From Blautia wexlerae (GTDB taxonomy: Bacteria; Bacillota; Clostridia; Lachnospirales; Lachnospiraceae), in NCBI RefSeq assembly GCF_013300825.1, contig NZ_JAAIMY010000020.1:1-64000 (forward strand): a stretch of DNA of 64,000 nucleotides, in the 5' to 3' direction. This document shows, piece after piece, positions 18,358-27,118 of the stretch. The number at the start of each line of letters is the position of its first letter. Within the stretch, counting starts at the first letter, position 1. Position numbers and translations under genes: made by a program. Under the pieces are notes generated by a model. It was given only the letters and a program-made list of their open reading frames with translations. It did not search any database and was not told the DNA's origin.

Positions 18358-19851
18358 TTATTTTTTCCACACACCTGCCACCAGCACTGTCATATCATCC
18401 CGCGCATGGTAATCACTGTATCCCAGCACCCGTTCCAGAATTCCCCTGCCGAAATCTTTCGGTGATTCCTCATGAACATCCATAATAATCTCTTTCATGG
18501 TTTCTTCCTCTTTCTGATTCGGCAATGCATCCAGGACACCGTCTGTCATCATGATCAGATAATCCCCATGGTACAGCTTTCTGGATGCTGTCTCAAAATC
18601 GATCTGCTGCACAAGCCCTGCTGCCAGACTCTCAGAAGTAATAGATTCCACCCAGTGATCTCTTTTAATAAAAGTAGATGCTGCCCCTGCTTTCAGAAAA
18701 TTGCAGATCCCTGTATACAGATCCACTGCGCAGATATCCACTGTGGAAAACATTCCATCTTCTCCTTTGAGTACCAGAGCCGAATTTACCATCTTTGCCG
18801 CAGTTTCCTGTGAAAATCCTGATTCCATAAACTGCTCCAGAAGTTCCACAACTGTCTCACTCTCTCTGCATGCTTCCATGCCTGAACCCATACCATCCGA
18901 AAGGCACATGACAAATCTGCCACCGTCCTCCTGCCTGCATATATAATTATCTCCGGAAACCTTCTCTTCCTCTCTGGTCAGCCTGGCAGTTCCGTAAAGG
19001 ATCTGGTAGCTTACATCCTCAATAAAGTGTACTGTATGGTATTCTCCGTTTACAATGCATCTGCTTCCATTTACCGGTACCATGGAAGTTCCACAAGACT
19101 TAGAAAGAAGCTGTGCGATCTCTGTCATGGAAATACACTGACCACTTCTTGCACGCATGGTGAGAAAAATCTGTTTATGCCCCTTCACCTTGTCCATCAC
19201 CCAGGCCTGACGCAGAATTACATGACTTTTTCTCAGCCCCTTACGAAGTTCCTCTTCAAACTGCTGTGTTCCTCTCTCCAGATCGTACAGATCACTGGCT
19301 ACATTTTCCATTATACGGGAAACCTCCATCAACTGCTGTGCTACTGCCAGCCGATTCTCGATCATACGGTTATCCCACATCAGGTTCTGTCGCTCTTTCT
19401 GAAAATTCTCTGTAACTGTCTCATAATACTGTACAGAACGGGGACATATGCCTGTCCAGTCAGCACGGATTCCTCTGATATTTTCTTCATCCCCGCTCTC
19501 CATGGAACGCACCAGTGCCTCTACTCCTTTTGCCAATTCCTGGCTGTGCTCTCCCCAGCAGATTTCTCTCTGATAGCATCTGCTGCATACCTTTGCATTT
19601 GTGTCCCCGATGATCCTCTCAATCTGCCTGCTGCTCAGATAATCTCTCCGATATGGCATCCCGTAGAAAGTATCTGCCAGTTTCTGAAAAGATGCCGCAT
19701 ACTTCTCCACTCTCTCTTTCTGAGGATGGCCCTCCTGCAGAGACAGAAACTCTTCTGTATCCGGCAGATTTTCTGCTAAAATAGTTTTTGCCATGTCCCG
19801 TATGATCAGCATAATACTGATAACGAGCATGGCAATCATCCATTCCTGCAT
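18358..19851 (-). CDS. spoIIE: SpoIIE-like PP2C phosphatase, short form
   Basis: A 497-aa protein. One hydrophobic N-terminal segment (about 3-18) is followed by a region with CSRCYQREICW, a cysteine-rich motif found in SpoIIE, then a PP2C phosphatase domain with DGMGSGMEA and MMTDGVLDA acidic metal ligands. SpoIIE dephosphorylates SpoIIAA to release sigma F in the forespore. The Bacillus protein is about 827 aa with ten membrane helices; that region is absent here and there is no room upstream for it. Position between divIC and tilS matches Bacillus, so I call it spoIIE. Start ATG follows GGGGAGGGGAG. Confidence 0.87.
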   Translation of the reverse strand: MQEWMIAMLVISIMLIIRDMAKTILAENLPDTEEFLSLQEGHPQKERVEKYAASFQKLADTFYGMPYRRDYLSSRQIERIIGDTNAKVCSRCYQREICWGEHSQELAKGVEALVRSMESGDEENIRGIRADWTGICPRSVQYYETVTENFQKERQNLMWDNRMIENRLAVAQQLMEVSRIMENVASDLYDLERGTQQFEEELRKGLRKSHVILRQAWVMDKVKGHKQIFLTMRARSGQCISMTEIAQLLSKSCGTSMVPVNGSRCIVNGEYHTVHFIEDVSYQILYGTARLTREEEKVSGDNYICRQEDGGRFVMCLSDGMGSGMEACRESETVVELLEQFMESGFSQETAAKMVNSALVLKGEDGMFSTVDICAVDLYTGICNFLKAGAASTFIKRDHWVESITSESLAAGLVQQIDFETASRKLYHGDYLIMMTDGVLDALPNQKEEETMKEIIMDVHEESPKDFGRGILERVLGYSDYHARDDMTVLVAGVWKK

Positions 19852-20036
19852 ATTCTCCCCTCCCCTTATTCCTTCTCTTCACATTGCAGACTGCTGCATT
19901 TTATCAGAGAATCTCAATAACCGTCCAGCAGTCCACTGTTTCATAAGGTACTAAACAGTTACAGATATTATATGGAAAGGTTTCTGAAATATCTGTCAAA
20001 CACAGACGAATCCTCCACAAAAGTTTTCGACATTTA

Positions 20037-20351
20037 TTACTGCTGTTTCTTAAAAACAGTCTCATTGTCCTTCACAAGTCCCAGTTTCTCTCTGGCAACC
20101 TCTTCTGCATATTCGTCTGTCTCCATATATTTCTTTAATTTATCAATTTCTTCTGTACGGGTCTGCTCATCTTCAATCTGCTGCTGAAGAGTGGCGGCCT
20201 TAGCATCATATCCTGTGAGGCGTTCCTTGAGGTCATTACTTTCTAGCATAAGTCCTCCCAGAAGGACTAAAACAACCAGTGCAATCGCAATCATTCCAAG
20301 AGAGTTATACCCTACTTTCTTTTTTTTCTTCCTTTTCTTAGAATTGCCCAA
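20037..20351 (-). CDS. divIC: septum formation initiator, DivIC/FtsB family
   Basis: A 104-aa bitopic division protein. A lysine-rich cytosolic start (KKRKKKKK) precedes one helix (about 18-36) and an extracytoplasmic coiled coil. DivIC/FtsB links FtsL and DivIB/FtsQ in the divisome. The start is TTG, with AAGGAAGG upstream; it lies inside the last 40 bp of yabQ in another frame, a real overlap rather than a frameshift because each frame keeps its own family features. Synteny yabP-yabQ-divIC-spoIIE agrees with the call. Confidence 0.9.
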   Translation of the reverse strand: MGNSKKRKKKKKVGYNSLGMIAIALVVLVLLGGLMLESNDLKERLTGYDAKAATLQQQIEDEQTRTEEIDKLKKYMETDEYAEEVAREKLGLVKDNETVFKKQQ

Positions 20352-20770
20352 TTTGCCAGCCTTCCTTTTTTAGCACATTTATACGCTTTATACCACAGAA
20401 GTTTACATCTTTTGACCGGAAATAGCAACCATTTTATCAAAAATTTAATAATTATTACAGGAATCTCCATAAGTTTCGTACAGCATTTTACAAAAATACC
20501 GCTAATGCTCCTGTGGCAGATATACGCTCCGGACAAAAATCCCAAAATCATAAAAAAACGCAGGATTCCTTCATTGCTCCTGTAAATCTCCTCAAAAACA
20601 AAAAAGGCACAGCAAAGCCAGTACAGAATATCTTCCACTCCAACAGCTTTATCCGAATGTGCAAAAATACTCCGTAATGCAGCCAGCAGATCATAACACA
20701 AAAGGAGAACCGCTCCCACAGCTATCGTCCAAAGCAGCAGAAGTAATTCATGATGAATAAATGTACTCAT
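20312..20770 (-). CDS. yabQ: spore cortex biosynthesis protein YabQ
   Basis: A 152-aa membrane protein with about four hydrophobic segments and a very basic tail (RKGRKKRK). YabQ is required for cortex formation in Bacillus and localises to the forespore membranes. Assignment rests on length, topology and the position directly after yabP and before divIC. The gene starts 4 bases after the yabP stop; the last 40 bases overlap divIC. Confidence 0.85.
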   Translation of the reverse strand: MSTFIHHELLLLLWTIAVGAVLLLCYDLLAALRSIFAHSDKAVGVEDILYWLCCAFFVFEEIYRSNEGILRFFMILGFLSGAYICHRSISGIFVKCCTKLMEIPVIIIKFLIKWLLFPVKRCKLLWYKAYKCAKKGRLANWAILRKGRKKRK

Positions 20771-20773
20771 TTC

Positions 20774-21055
20774 TTACCTGAACATCCTTTTAAATAAAGA
20801 CTCATCCCTGTTATCTGTGTTCTTCGACAGATAGGTAAGACTGTCCACTCTTCCTTCCAGATCTACTTCTCCCTTTTTCAGATCAAGCTGCTTCACATGA
20901 AGCTGTTCTCCCTTTATCACAAGTTTCCCTGCCTGTGTAAAAAGCAGGATTTCTTTTTCATCAAAGGATTTAATATCCTTTACCCCGGTAATTCTCCCGT
21001 TCTGACGGTTTTCCAGCATCAGGCTGTGAGTTGAAAGTATCTTCTTCTCTTCCAC
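20774..21055 (-). CDS. yabP: sporulation protein YabP
   Basis: A roughly 93-aa protein of the YabP/YqfC family, cytosolic, needed for spore cortex in Bacillus. The core ILLFTQAGKLVIKGEQLHVK followed by DLEGRVDSLTYL is typical. I chose GTG at 21055 because GGGAGGCGTCT sits directly before it; the frame is open 14 codons further to a TTG with no ribosome site. Together with yabQ it is probably read in the mother cell from an upstream promoter near rqcP. Confidence 0.87.
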   Translation of the reverse strand: MEEKKILSTHSLMLENRQNGRITGVKDIKSFDEKEILLFTQAGKLVIKGEQLHVKQLDLKKGEVDLEGRVDSLTYLSKNTDNRDESLFKRMFR

Positions 21056-21213
21056 AGACGCCTCCCGATCACAGCCTCCGGAAACTATGACCTGCAAATC
21101 TGTTACTTATCAGTAGTTTATGTGCCGGAAAATAGAAATAGACAATAAAATGTTAAAAATTTATATGCACCCACTGTATAAATGCCAAAAAAGCAGCAAA
21201 TTATCATCAGGAA

Positions 21214-21453
21214 TCAAAGATATTTGTACATACTCTCTACATCTTCTTTTTTGACAGTTTCTTTTACATCCAGTACTTCTACTTTGACATTCTTACTTCC
21301 AAACTGGATTTCAATGGTATCTCCCGTCTTTACCTGTACAGATGCCTTGGCAGGCTTATCGTTGACAAGAACTCTTCCTGCATCACAGGCTTCGTTTGCC
21401 ACTGTACGTCGCTTGATCAGACGTGACACCTTTAAGTATTTATCTAATCTCAT
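21214..21453 (-). CDS. rqcP: RNA-binding S4 domain protein RqcP (YabO)
   Basis: A 79-aa protein that is almost entirely an S4 RNA-binding fold (MRLDKYLKVSRLIKRRTVAN at the start). RqcP works with RqcH on stalled 50S subunits to add alanine tails to nascent chains. ATG follows ACAGGAGCAGA. Next to hup and yabP as in Bacillus. About 160 bp separates it from yabP, so the sporulation genes could have their own promoter. Confidence 0.92.
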   Translation of the reverse strand: MRLDKYLKVSRLIKRRTVANEACDAGRVLVNDKPAKASVQVKTGDTIEIQFGSKNVKVEVLDVKETVKKEDVESMYKYL

Positions 21454-21512
21454 ATTCTGCTCCTGTAAATGTTCTCTAAATGAATACTCACGAATTGCCT
21501 CACCGGAGTATC

Positions 21513-21536
21513 AAAAAAGGGGAACTTTCGTTCCCC
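21513..21536 (-). terminator. terminator of the HU gene
   Basis: GGGGAACGAAAGTTCCCC followed by TTTTTT in minus-strand sense, 16 bases past the hup stop. It separates hup from rqcP. Confidence 0.92.
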
Positions 21537-21551
21537 CGGTTATCGCCTTTA

Positions 21552-21830
21552 TTATTTACCGTTAACCATATCTTTTAATGCTTTTCCAGCTTTGAATTTC
21601 GGTGATTTAGAAGCTTCGATTTTCATAGTTTCACCAGTCTGAGGATTTCTTCCCTCGCGAGCAGCTCTTTCACTTACTTCGAATGTACCAAATCCTACTA
21701 ACTGGATTTTTCCGCCATTTTTCAGTTCTTTAGAAACGACATCAACGAAAGATTTCAGAACGTCTTCTACGTCCTTCTTGGATAAGTTTGTCTCTTTCGC
21801 CATAGCTGCTACTAATTCTGTTTTATTCAT
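21552..21830 (-). CDS. hup: HU family DNA-binding protein
   Basis: A 92-aa nucleoid protein. The HU signature GRNPQTGETMKIEASKSP near 55-72 and the dimerisation core are intact. It bends DNA without strong sequence specificity. ATG at 21830 has GAGGAGGAAACACC in front; the frame extends 14 codons upstream but without a ribosome site. A strong consensus promoter (21903-21931) and its own terminator fit an abundant protein. Confidence 0.97.
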   Translation of the reverse strand: MNKTELVAAMAKETNLSKKDVEDVLKSFVDVVSKELKNGGKIQLVGFGTFEVSERAAREGRNPQTGETMKIEASKSPKFKAGKALKDMVNGK

Positions 21831-21902
21831 GGTGTTTCCTCCTCTAATGATCTCTTTCTTGTTTGGTGGCATCTGCCCAAAGCGACAGAGCTCTATCCTC
21901 TA

Positions 21903-21931
21903 TATATATACCTTTTTCCCCATATTGTCAA
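21903..21931 (-). promoter_or_regulatory. promoter of hup
   Basis: TTGACA, 17-bp spacer, TATATA on the minus strand. Two tandem 13-bp repeats (21942-21967) lie about 11 bp upstream of the -35. Confidence 0.85.
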
Positions 21932-21941
21932 GGTTTTTCGT

Positions 21942-21967
21942 AACTGTTCCGCACAACTGTTCCGCAC
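21942..21967. repeat. tandem 13-bp repeat upstream of the hup promoter
   Basis: AACTGTTCCGCAC occurs twice head to tail without spacer. Placement just upstream of the hup -35 and just past the kinase gene stop suggests a regulator or upstream-element site, but this is unproven. Confidence 0.6.
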
Positions 21968-21969
21968 TG

Positions 21970-22968
21970 TTACTGAGGATAATCCCTGAAACATTCCTCT
22001 GCAAAATTCTCCCAGATTTCTCTCTGTCTGATAAGATTCAGAAGCTTTTCCACATTTTTCTCTGAAATCCACACCTTTTTGTGTGAATAATAATAATTTG
22101 CCAGTTTCCAGTATTTTTCAGGATAAGTGAAACGCACACGCAGATTTTTCCATTCTTCTGCCGAGATCGGACGGATTTTATGATATTCCCTGAGCATTTC
22201 CCCTGCCAGGTCCAGATTCCAGTTATATTTTTCCAGTATTTTTCTCATGAAACGATACAAATCTGCTATCTGAATATCAAAACTCCAGTGACCAAAATTT
22301 GTGACTGCCGTCCCAAAATGATCATTTTTCAGCATCAGAACATTATGCTGATTATATTCTCCATGACATACCTGTCCTTCCCGCCATGCCCTTTCCCTGA
22401 GATCATCATAATCCGTCTCGTCCAGAAGCTTTACTGCATACTGTGCCCTTTCAAGAAACTGCTCCACACTTGCCAGATAATTTTTCTCAAATACATTGGA
22501 TGCTCCTTTGTTCCGTATAAATTTGCGTATCTTACGAAGCTCCTGATTGTGCCGGAGATATTCCTCCCTGAGAGATCTTTCCCTGTATTCCTCCACAGGT
22601 TCCATTTTCATTAAAATATGTAACCTTGCCAGTGTCCGGACACTTTTTAAAATATCTTCCCGGGATTTTGTGTCACACTCTTTTCCTTCATACCAGTGCT
22701 GAAGTGTAAACCTTTGTTCAGTCTTATCTTTACTGACCAGACTTTCCTGATTATTCCGCAGAAAATAATCGGTATTTATACCATTTTCCTGAAGTATCAT
22801 CAAAAGCTCCTGCTGTTTTTCCAGCTTTTTTTCAGAACCGTGAAATTCCCTCAGGATCAGAAGTCCCTGAGCTGTATAGCAGAGTAAAGCTCCTCTTGTC
22901 CTTGCAGAACGGTCTGCTGTCAGCTCATACTGAGCCAAAGTGCCAAGTCCGTAATCATACAATGACAT
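21970..22968 (-). CDS. CotS-like spore coat kinase (APH-fold)
   Basis: A 332-aa protein of the CotS/YutH type within the aminoglycoside phosphotransferase fold. CHGEYNQHNVLML is the catalytic loop (variant of HGDxxxxN) and VTNFGHWSFDIQIADLYRF holds the metal-binding region with unusual residues, so activity is uncertain. CotS-family proteins are spore coat components, some of them kinases. ATG follows AGAGGGGGAT. It lies between cca and hup, among sporulation genes. Confident about the fold and coat association by family, less about the reaction. Confidence 0.82.
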   Translation of the reverse strand: MSLYDYGLGTLAQYELTADRSARTRGALLCYTAQGLLILREFHGSEKKLEKQQELLMILQENGINTDYFLRNNQESLVSKDKTEQRFTLQHWYEGKECDTKSREDILKSVRTLARLHILMKMEPVEEYRERSLREEYLRHNQELRKIRKFIRNKGASNVFEKNYLASVEQFLERAQYAVKLLDETDYDDLRERAWREGQVCHGEYNQHNVLMLKNDHFGTAVTNFGHWSFDIQIADLYRFMRKILEKYNWNLDLAGEMLREYHKIRPISAEEWKNLRVRFTYPEKYWKLANYYYSHKKVWISEKNVEKLLNLIRQREIWENFAEECFRDYPQ

Positions 22969-23009
22969 ATCCCCCTCTTAATCATCTTAATTCTTTCTAT
23001 ACATATGAA

Positions 23010-23040
23010 GAAAATCCGGTGGATATACCCCCGGATTTTC
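23010..23040 (-). terminator. terminator of cca
   Basis: GAAAATCCGG and CCGGATTTTC form a 10-bp stem followed by TTC in minus-strand sense, about 55 bases past the cca stop. Confidence 0.75.
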
Positions 23041-23096
23041 ATAGAGCCACTGTTATTTACTATATTCTGATATACTGACAATTCCATAAAACTGCA

Positions 23097-24422
23097 CTAT
23101 TTCTCATCAAGCAGACCCAATAATATCTCTTTCTGATTCTTCTGTGGATCGACAAGTACTACTTCCAGCAGACGGTTCAGCGTTTCTCCTATCTCACGAC
23201 CCGGCTTATAACCGGCTTCAATCAGATCTTTCCCTGTCACTGCCAGAGTTTTTAAAGATACACACTGATGTTCATTAATGATCGTCTCATAAGCCTCTTT
23301 CACCTTATCCAGACGTTCCTGCTTCTCTGTGCGTCTGTAATCACTCTGTGCCAGCATATCTGCCTGCTGCACTTCCAGATAATATGGGAAGAGATCCTCA
23401 CCGATACGGTTCACTGCCCTGCGCACTGCCTTTGTCGTTCCCTCCGGTCTGTCATCATGCCATTTTACCAGACGGGTTACCTTGCGGATCGTATCATTAT
23501 CGAATTTCAGCCTGCGCAGAATCTGTGCAGCCATCTTTTCTCCCGCATTCCCATGCATCTTGAAATGATCTCTTCCATTCTCATCTGTTTTCCGGACAAC
23601 CGGCTTTCCAATGTCATGAAGCAGCATGGTAATCCTGAGAACTTTATCTGCACGTACACAACAGAGACTGTGCAGGATATGCTCCCCTACTGTATAACAG
23701 TGGTGCGGCGTATTCTGAGGTGTCGTCATACATGCATCAAACTCCGGAAGAAATTCAGCTGTGATCCCGGCTTCATAAGCCACCCTGAGATAATCCGGAT
23801 GAGGAGACATCAGAAGCTTCACAAGCTCTACCTGAATCCGCTCTGCACTGACATGCTTCAGATTCGGTGCCAGAACCTTCAGTGCCTTACGAGTCTCTTC
23901 TTCAATAGTAAAGCCCAACTGCGCACTGAAACGGACCGCACGCATGATCCGCAGTGCATCCTCTGTAAAACGCTCCAGCGGATCTCCCACACAGCGGATG
24001 ATTTTTCTCTCAATATCCTCCAGTCCGCCGAAAAGGTCCACCAGTCCTGAAGAAGGATTGTATGCCATTGCATTGATGGTAAAATCCCGGCGTTTCAAAT
24101 CTTCCTCAAGGCTTGCTGTAAAGGTGACTTCTTTGGGATGTCTGCCGTCCTCGTACTCACCATCTACACGATAAGTCGTGACCTCATATCCTTCTTTTTC
24201 CATAAGAACAGTCACTGTTCCATGCTGCAGACCTGTATCCACTGTTCTGTGAAACAAAGCCTTGACCTGCTCCGGCTTTGCGGATGTGGTGATGTCCCAG
24301 TCATCCGGGCTCCTTCCCAGAATGGAATCACGCACACAGCCGCCTACCACATAGGCTTCATAGCCTGCTTTTTCCAGTATATGCAAAATTATTTCCGCGT
24401 TTTTCGGTATTTCCAGAATCAT
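23097..24422 (-). CDS. cca: CCA tRNA nucleotidyltransferase with HD domain
   Basis: A 441-aa class II enzyme that builds or repairs the 3' CCA of tRNAs. The head domain has GGCVRD (27-32) and catalytic DWD (41-43), followed by RRDFTINAMAYN and the nucleotide-selecting region; the C-terminal half carries an HD phosphohydrolase motif (MLLHDIGKP). The tRNA-Tyr in this window lacks an encoded CCA and would depend on it. ATG follows AAGGATGGTCAT. Separated from proS by a terminator. Confidence 0.95.
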   Translation of the reverse strand: MILEIPKNAEIILHILEKAGYEAYVVGGCVRDSILGRSPDDWDITTSAKPEQVKALFHRTVDTGLQHGTVTVLMEKEGYEVTTYRVDGEYEDGRHPKEVTFTASLEEDLKRRDFTINAMAYNPSSGLVDLFGGLEDIERKIIRCVGDPLERFTEDALRIMRAVRFSAQLGFTIEEETRKALKVLAPNLKHVSAERIQVELVKLLMSPHPDYLRVAYEAGITAEFLPEFDACMTTPQNTPHHCYTVGEHILHSLCCVRADKVLRITMLLHDIGKPVVRKTDENGRDHFKMHGNAGEKMAAQILRRLKFDNDTIRKVTRLVKWHDDRPEGTTKAVRRAVNRIGEDLFPYYLEVQQADMLAQSDYRRTEKQERLDKVKEAYETIINEHQCVSLKTLAVTGKDLIEAGYKPGREIGETLNRLLEVVLVDPQKNQKEILLGLLDEK

Positions 24423-24460
24423 ATGACCATCCTTATCTTCTTCTATTTATTCTTAACCCC

Positions 24461-24497
24461 GAAAACCGGCACTCAGATATCTCTGCTGCCGGTTTTC
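24461..24497 (-). terminator. terminator of proS
   Basis: GAAAACCGGCA pairs with TGCCGGTTTTC across 15 nt; 17 bases past the proS stop. Confidence 0.85.
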
Positions 24498-24513
24498 TCT
24501 ATTTCTTACTGAA

Positions 24514-25953
24514 TTAGTATGCTCTTCCCCAGTAAACCATCTTCTTGGCAGGTTTTCCACAGCATACGCAGACATCACTTAAATGCTCCTGCTCAAACGG
24601 CATACATCTGGATGTAGCCTGAACATCTTCTTTAATCTTGTCCTCACATGCGCGGTCACCGCACCACATAGCTTTTACGAAGCCTGGTTTGTTAACAATA
24701 GTATCTTTGAATTCTTCATAGTTTGTAGCAACATAAGTATGGGAATCTCTGTGCTTACGTGCACGCTCCAGCATATCTTTCTGGATTGTTTCCAGGATTT
24801 CCTGTACTTTTTCCACAAGCTCATCAAATGTGACAGTATATTTCTCTCTTGTATCACGACGGCAGATCACAGCCTGACCATTCTCGATATCCTTCGGACC
24901 GCACTCGATACGGATTGGGATACCACGCATTTCCTGCTCTGCGAATTTGAATCCCGGGCTCTTGTCTGTGTCGTCTACTTTTACGCGGACTCCTGCTGCT
25001 TTTAATGCTGCAAACATCTCATCTGCTTTCTCAAGAACGCCTTCTTTTCTCTGCTGGATCGGAATGATCACTGCCTGTACAGGAGCGATTCTCGGAGGCA
25101 GCACCAGACCACTGTTATCACCATGTACCATGATAATAGCACCGATCATACGTGTTGTCATTCCCCAGGATGTCTGATGTACATACTGAAGTTTATTTTC
25201 TTTATCTGTATACTGGATGCCGAATGCTCTTGCAAATCCGTCGCCAAAGTTATGGCTTGTACCGGACTGAAGAGCTTTTCCATCATGCATCAGGGATTCA
25301 ATTGTATAAGTAGCTTCTGCACCGGAGAATTTCTCCTTGTCTGTTTTCTGTCCCTTGATAACCGGGATTGCAAGTACTTCCTCACAGAAATCTGCATACA
25401 GATTCAGCATCTGGATAGTACGCTCTTCTGCTTCCTCGGCTGTAGCATGAGCTGTATGGCCTTCCTGCCATAAGAACTCACGTGAACGAAGGAACGGACG
25501 TGTTGTCTTTTCCCAGCGCACTACAGAGCACCACTGATTGTATACCTTCGGCAGATCTCTGTGAGACTGGATTTCTTTTGCATAGAAATCACAGAATAAT
25601 GTCTCTGATGTAGGACGTACACACAGACGCTCCTGAAGCGGATCCAGACCACCGTGAGTTACCCATGCAACCTCAGGTGCAAATCCTTCTACATGATCTT
25701 TCTCTTTCTGAAGAAGAGATTCCGGAATAAAGATTGGCATATACACGTTCTGTACGCCTGTCTCTTTAAATCTTCTGTCCAGTTCGTGCTGGATATTTTC
25801 CCAGATCGCATATCCTGCAGGTTTAATTGCCATGCAGCCTTTAACGCTGGTATAACCGCAGAGTTCAGCTTTCTTTACAACGTCGGTATACCACTGGGCG
25901 AAATCGTCTTCCATGGATGTGATGGCTTCTACCAGTTTCTTGTTGTTTGCCAT
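24514..25953 (-). CDS. proS: prolyl-tRNA synthetase, archaeal/eukaryal type
   Basis: A 479-aa class II synthetase that charges tRNA-Pro. The short form without an editing insertion and with a C-terminal extension ending in ...MVYWGRAY, rich in cysteines ([10 protein letters not shown]), marks the archaeal/eukaryal-like ProS common in Clostridia. Motif 2 lies near [14 protein letters not shown] and [15 protein letters not shown]; the anticodon-binding domain runs from about 285 to 400. Start ATG follows AAGGAGAAGTAATC. A T-box leader upstream makes expression depend on uncharged tRNA-Pro. Confidence 0.97.
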   Translation of the reverse strand: MANNKKLVEAITSMEDDFAQWYTDVVKKAELCGYTSVKGCMAIKPAGYAIWENIQHELDRRFKETGVQNVYMPIFIPESLLQKEKDHVEGFAPEVAWVTHGGLDPLQERLCVRPTSETLFCDFYAKEIQSHRDLPKVYNQWCSVVRWEKTTRPFLRSREFLWQEGHTAHATAEEAEERTIQMLNLYADFCEEVLAIPVIKGQKTDKEKFSGAEATYTIESLMHDGKALQSGTSHNFGDGFARAFGIQYTDKENKLQYVHQTSWGMTTRMIGAIIMVHGDNSGLVLPPRIAPVQAVIIPIQQRKEGVLEKADEMFAALKAAGVRVKVDDTDKSPGFKFAEQEMRGIPIRIECGPKDIENGQAVICRRDTREKYTVTFDELVEKVQEILETIQKDMLERARKHRDSHTYVATNYEEFKDTIVNKPGFVKAMWCGDRACEDKIKEDVQATSRCMPFEQEHLSDVCVCCGKPAKKMVYWGRAY

Positions 25954-26129
25954 GATTACTTCTCCTTTTTATGTGATTGTGTTGATCCTGACAGCGCATC
26001 AGGATATAGTCGCGACGGAATGCATATTCTTCTTATTTTTCTTCTATAAATAAATTTCCTTATCTGCTTCACAGTACAAAAATCTGCTTTTTTATAATCC
26101 GGCAAAATCTGTCATATTATAAAAAACGA

Positions 26130-26410
26130 AAAAAAGAAGCCCAGCATCCCTCACAAGGGACCGAAAGGCTTCGGCGGTACCACCCTAATTAGCACTGTGC
26201 CCAAATGCCTGCACATTGCTCGCTCTTCTTCCGATAACGCAGGAAAAACGCCGTACTTCAATTGTACGGAGCTCCGAGGCCGGTTCCATAATTCACGCAC
26301 AGAATCCTTCCACCACTGTTTCACAGCCAACCGGCTGTTCCTCCGGGACTCTTCTCTGGGATTGCTCCTTATGTACTATTCTCTTCATCGCTATATATAT
26401 TTCGCATTTG
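26130..26410 (-). promoter_or_regulatory. T-box riboswitch controlling proS
   Basis: Minus-strand leader with the antiterminator T-box AGGGTGGTACCGCCGAA (26186-26170) followed by a terminator whose outer stem is GAAGCC/GGGCTTC and ends in seven U. Stem I shows an AGUA-type specifier loop side; opposite it, above which CAUAA pairs with UUAUG, GAACCGG contains CCG (26283-26281), which I read as the proline specifier codon. When tRNA-Pro is uncharged it should pair with the T-box and permit read-through. Known regulator class; the specifier assignment is inference. Confidence 0.92.
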
Positions 26411-26415
26411 GTTAT

Positions 26416-26444
26416 ATTCTATTTGAAATAAATTGATGTGTCAA
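26416..26444 (-). promoter_or_regulatory. promoter of the proS T-box leader
   Basis: TTGACA, 17-bp spacer, TAGAAT on the minus strand; initiation is expected near 26409, giving a leader of roughly 455 nt before the proS start. Confidence 0.85.
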
Positions 26445-26484
26445 GAGTAAAATCTGTTTACTCTTCACTCTGTTCTCAGTAATG

Positions 26485-26540
26485 GTTACTGTTCACACAC
26501 TATCCTGCGAGGTGTTTTGGCATGAATATGCCAAAATCAC
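26485..26540. repeat. repeat copy at the 3' end of the dCMP deaminase gene
   Basis: This stretch matches, in opposite orientation, the right part of the 145-bp element at 43852-43996: GTTACTGTTCACAC at one end, then the palindrome TTTTGGCATGAATATGCCAAAA. The two differ by a 3-base gap and one substitution over about 53 aligned bases. The homology begins at the deaminase stop codon. The palindrome may also serve as that gene's 3' hairpin. Confidence 0.75.
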
Positions 26541-27028
26541 ACTTCTATTGTAATCTTACGTCCTGTTCGGTTATATTTATAATAACGGACCCCGGCTGCA
26601 TCCAGCATTCTCTTGGAAGCGATCACTGCAGGTGTGTCTGCATATTTATCGCAGTCATAGACAATTGTCTTAATACCTGCCTGAATAATTGCCTTAGCAC
26701 ATTCATTACATGGAAAAAGAGATACATAAAGCTTTGCACCTTCCAGACTTCCTCCCCTGTAATTAAGGATTGCATTCAGCTCACTGTGGGTCACATAAAA
26801 ATATTTCGTATGAAGACTGTCACCCTCTCGCGCCCATGGAAACTCATCATCTGAACAGCCCTTTGGAAAACCATTATAGCCCATAGACAGAATTTTATTA
26901 TCCTCACTCACAATACAGGCACCTACCTGAGAATTCGGATCCTTGGAACGCATCCCTGACATCATGGCAACTCCCATAAAATATTCATCCCATGATAAAT
27001 AATCTGTGCGTTTATGATTTACATCCAT
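26537..27028 (-). CDS. dCMP deaminase
   Basis: A 163-aa zinc enzyme that converts dCMP to dUMP, feeding thymidylate synthesis. Zinc ligands are His81, Cys107 and Cys110 (PCNEC) with the proton-shuttle Glu83, in HSELNAI where the family often has HAE. ATG at 27028 has GGGGAGG 7 bases upstream; an upstream extension of 43 codons has no ribosome site and runs through repeat DNA. The gene order tsaC-rpiB-deaminase is common in Clostridia (comEB-type), so this is its usual place, although repeat copies lie on both sides. Confidence 0.93.
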   Translation of the reverse strand: MDVNHKRTDYLSWDEYFMGVAMMSGMRSKDPNSQVGACIVSEDNKILSMGYNGFPKGCSDDEFPWAREGDSLHTKYFYVTHSELNAILNYRGGSLEGAKLYVSLFPCNECAKAIIQAGIKTIVYDCDKYADTPAVIASKRMLDAAGVRYYKYNRTGRKITIEV

Positions 27029-27091
27029 TTCCCAAACCTCCCCTTCACATACTTCACCATTCATCTGCTTCATAAAAGCAACACATTGTCT

Positions 27092-27118
27092 GTTACTGTG
27101 AACGGAGCAAACAGTAAC
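27092..27118. repeat. palindromic repeat upstream of the dCMP deaminase gene
   Basis: GTTACTGTGAACGGAG then AAACAGTAAC: a copy of the palindromic unit also found at 49201-49231 and 43852-43880, with two or three differences. With the copy at 26485 it brackets the deaminase gene; the outermost 14 bases (26480-26493 and 27110-27123) are exact inverted repeats. Confidence 0.75.

Noticed and set aside
20312-20351. Frameshift between yabQ and divIC
   Set aside because: Each frame has a full family-like protein, and divIC has its own ribosome site before TTG; the 40-bp overlap is natural.
20312-21055. Ten-helix part of SpoIIE encoded separately upstream
   Set aside because: The genes upstream are divIC, yabQ and yabP by length, topology and synteny; none provides ten helices.
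26485-27118. dCMP deaminase as freshly acquired mobile cargo
   Set aside because: Its order next to rpiB and Sua5 is common in Clostridia and its composition looks like its neighbours, so I only report the bracketing repeats.
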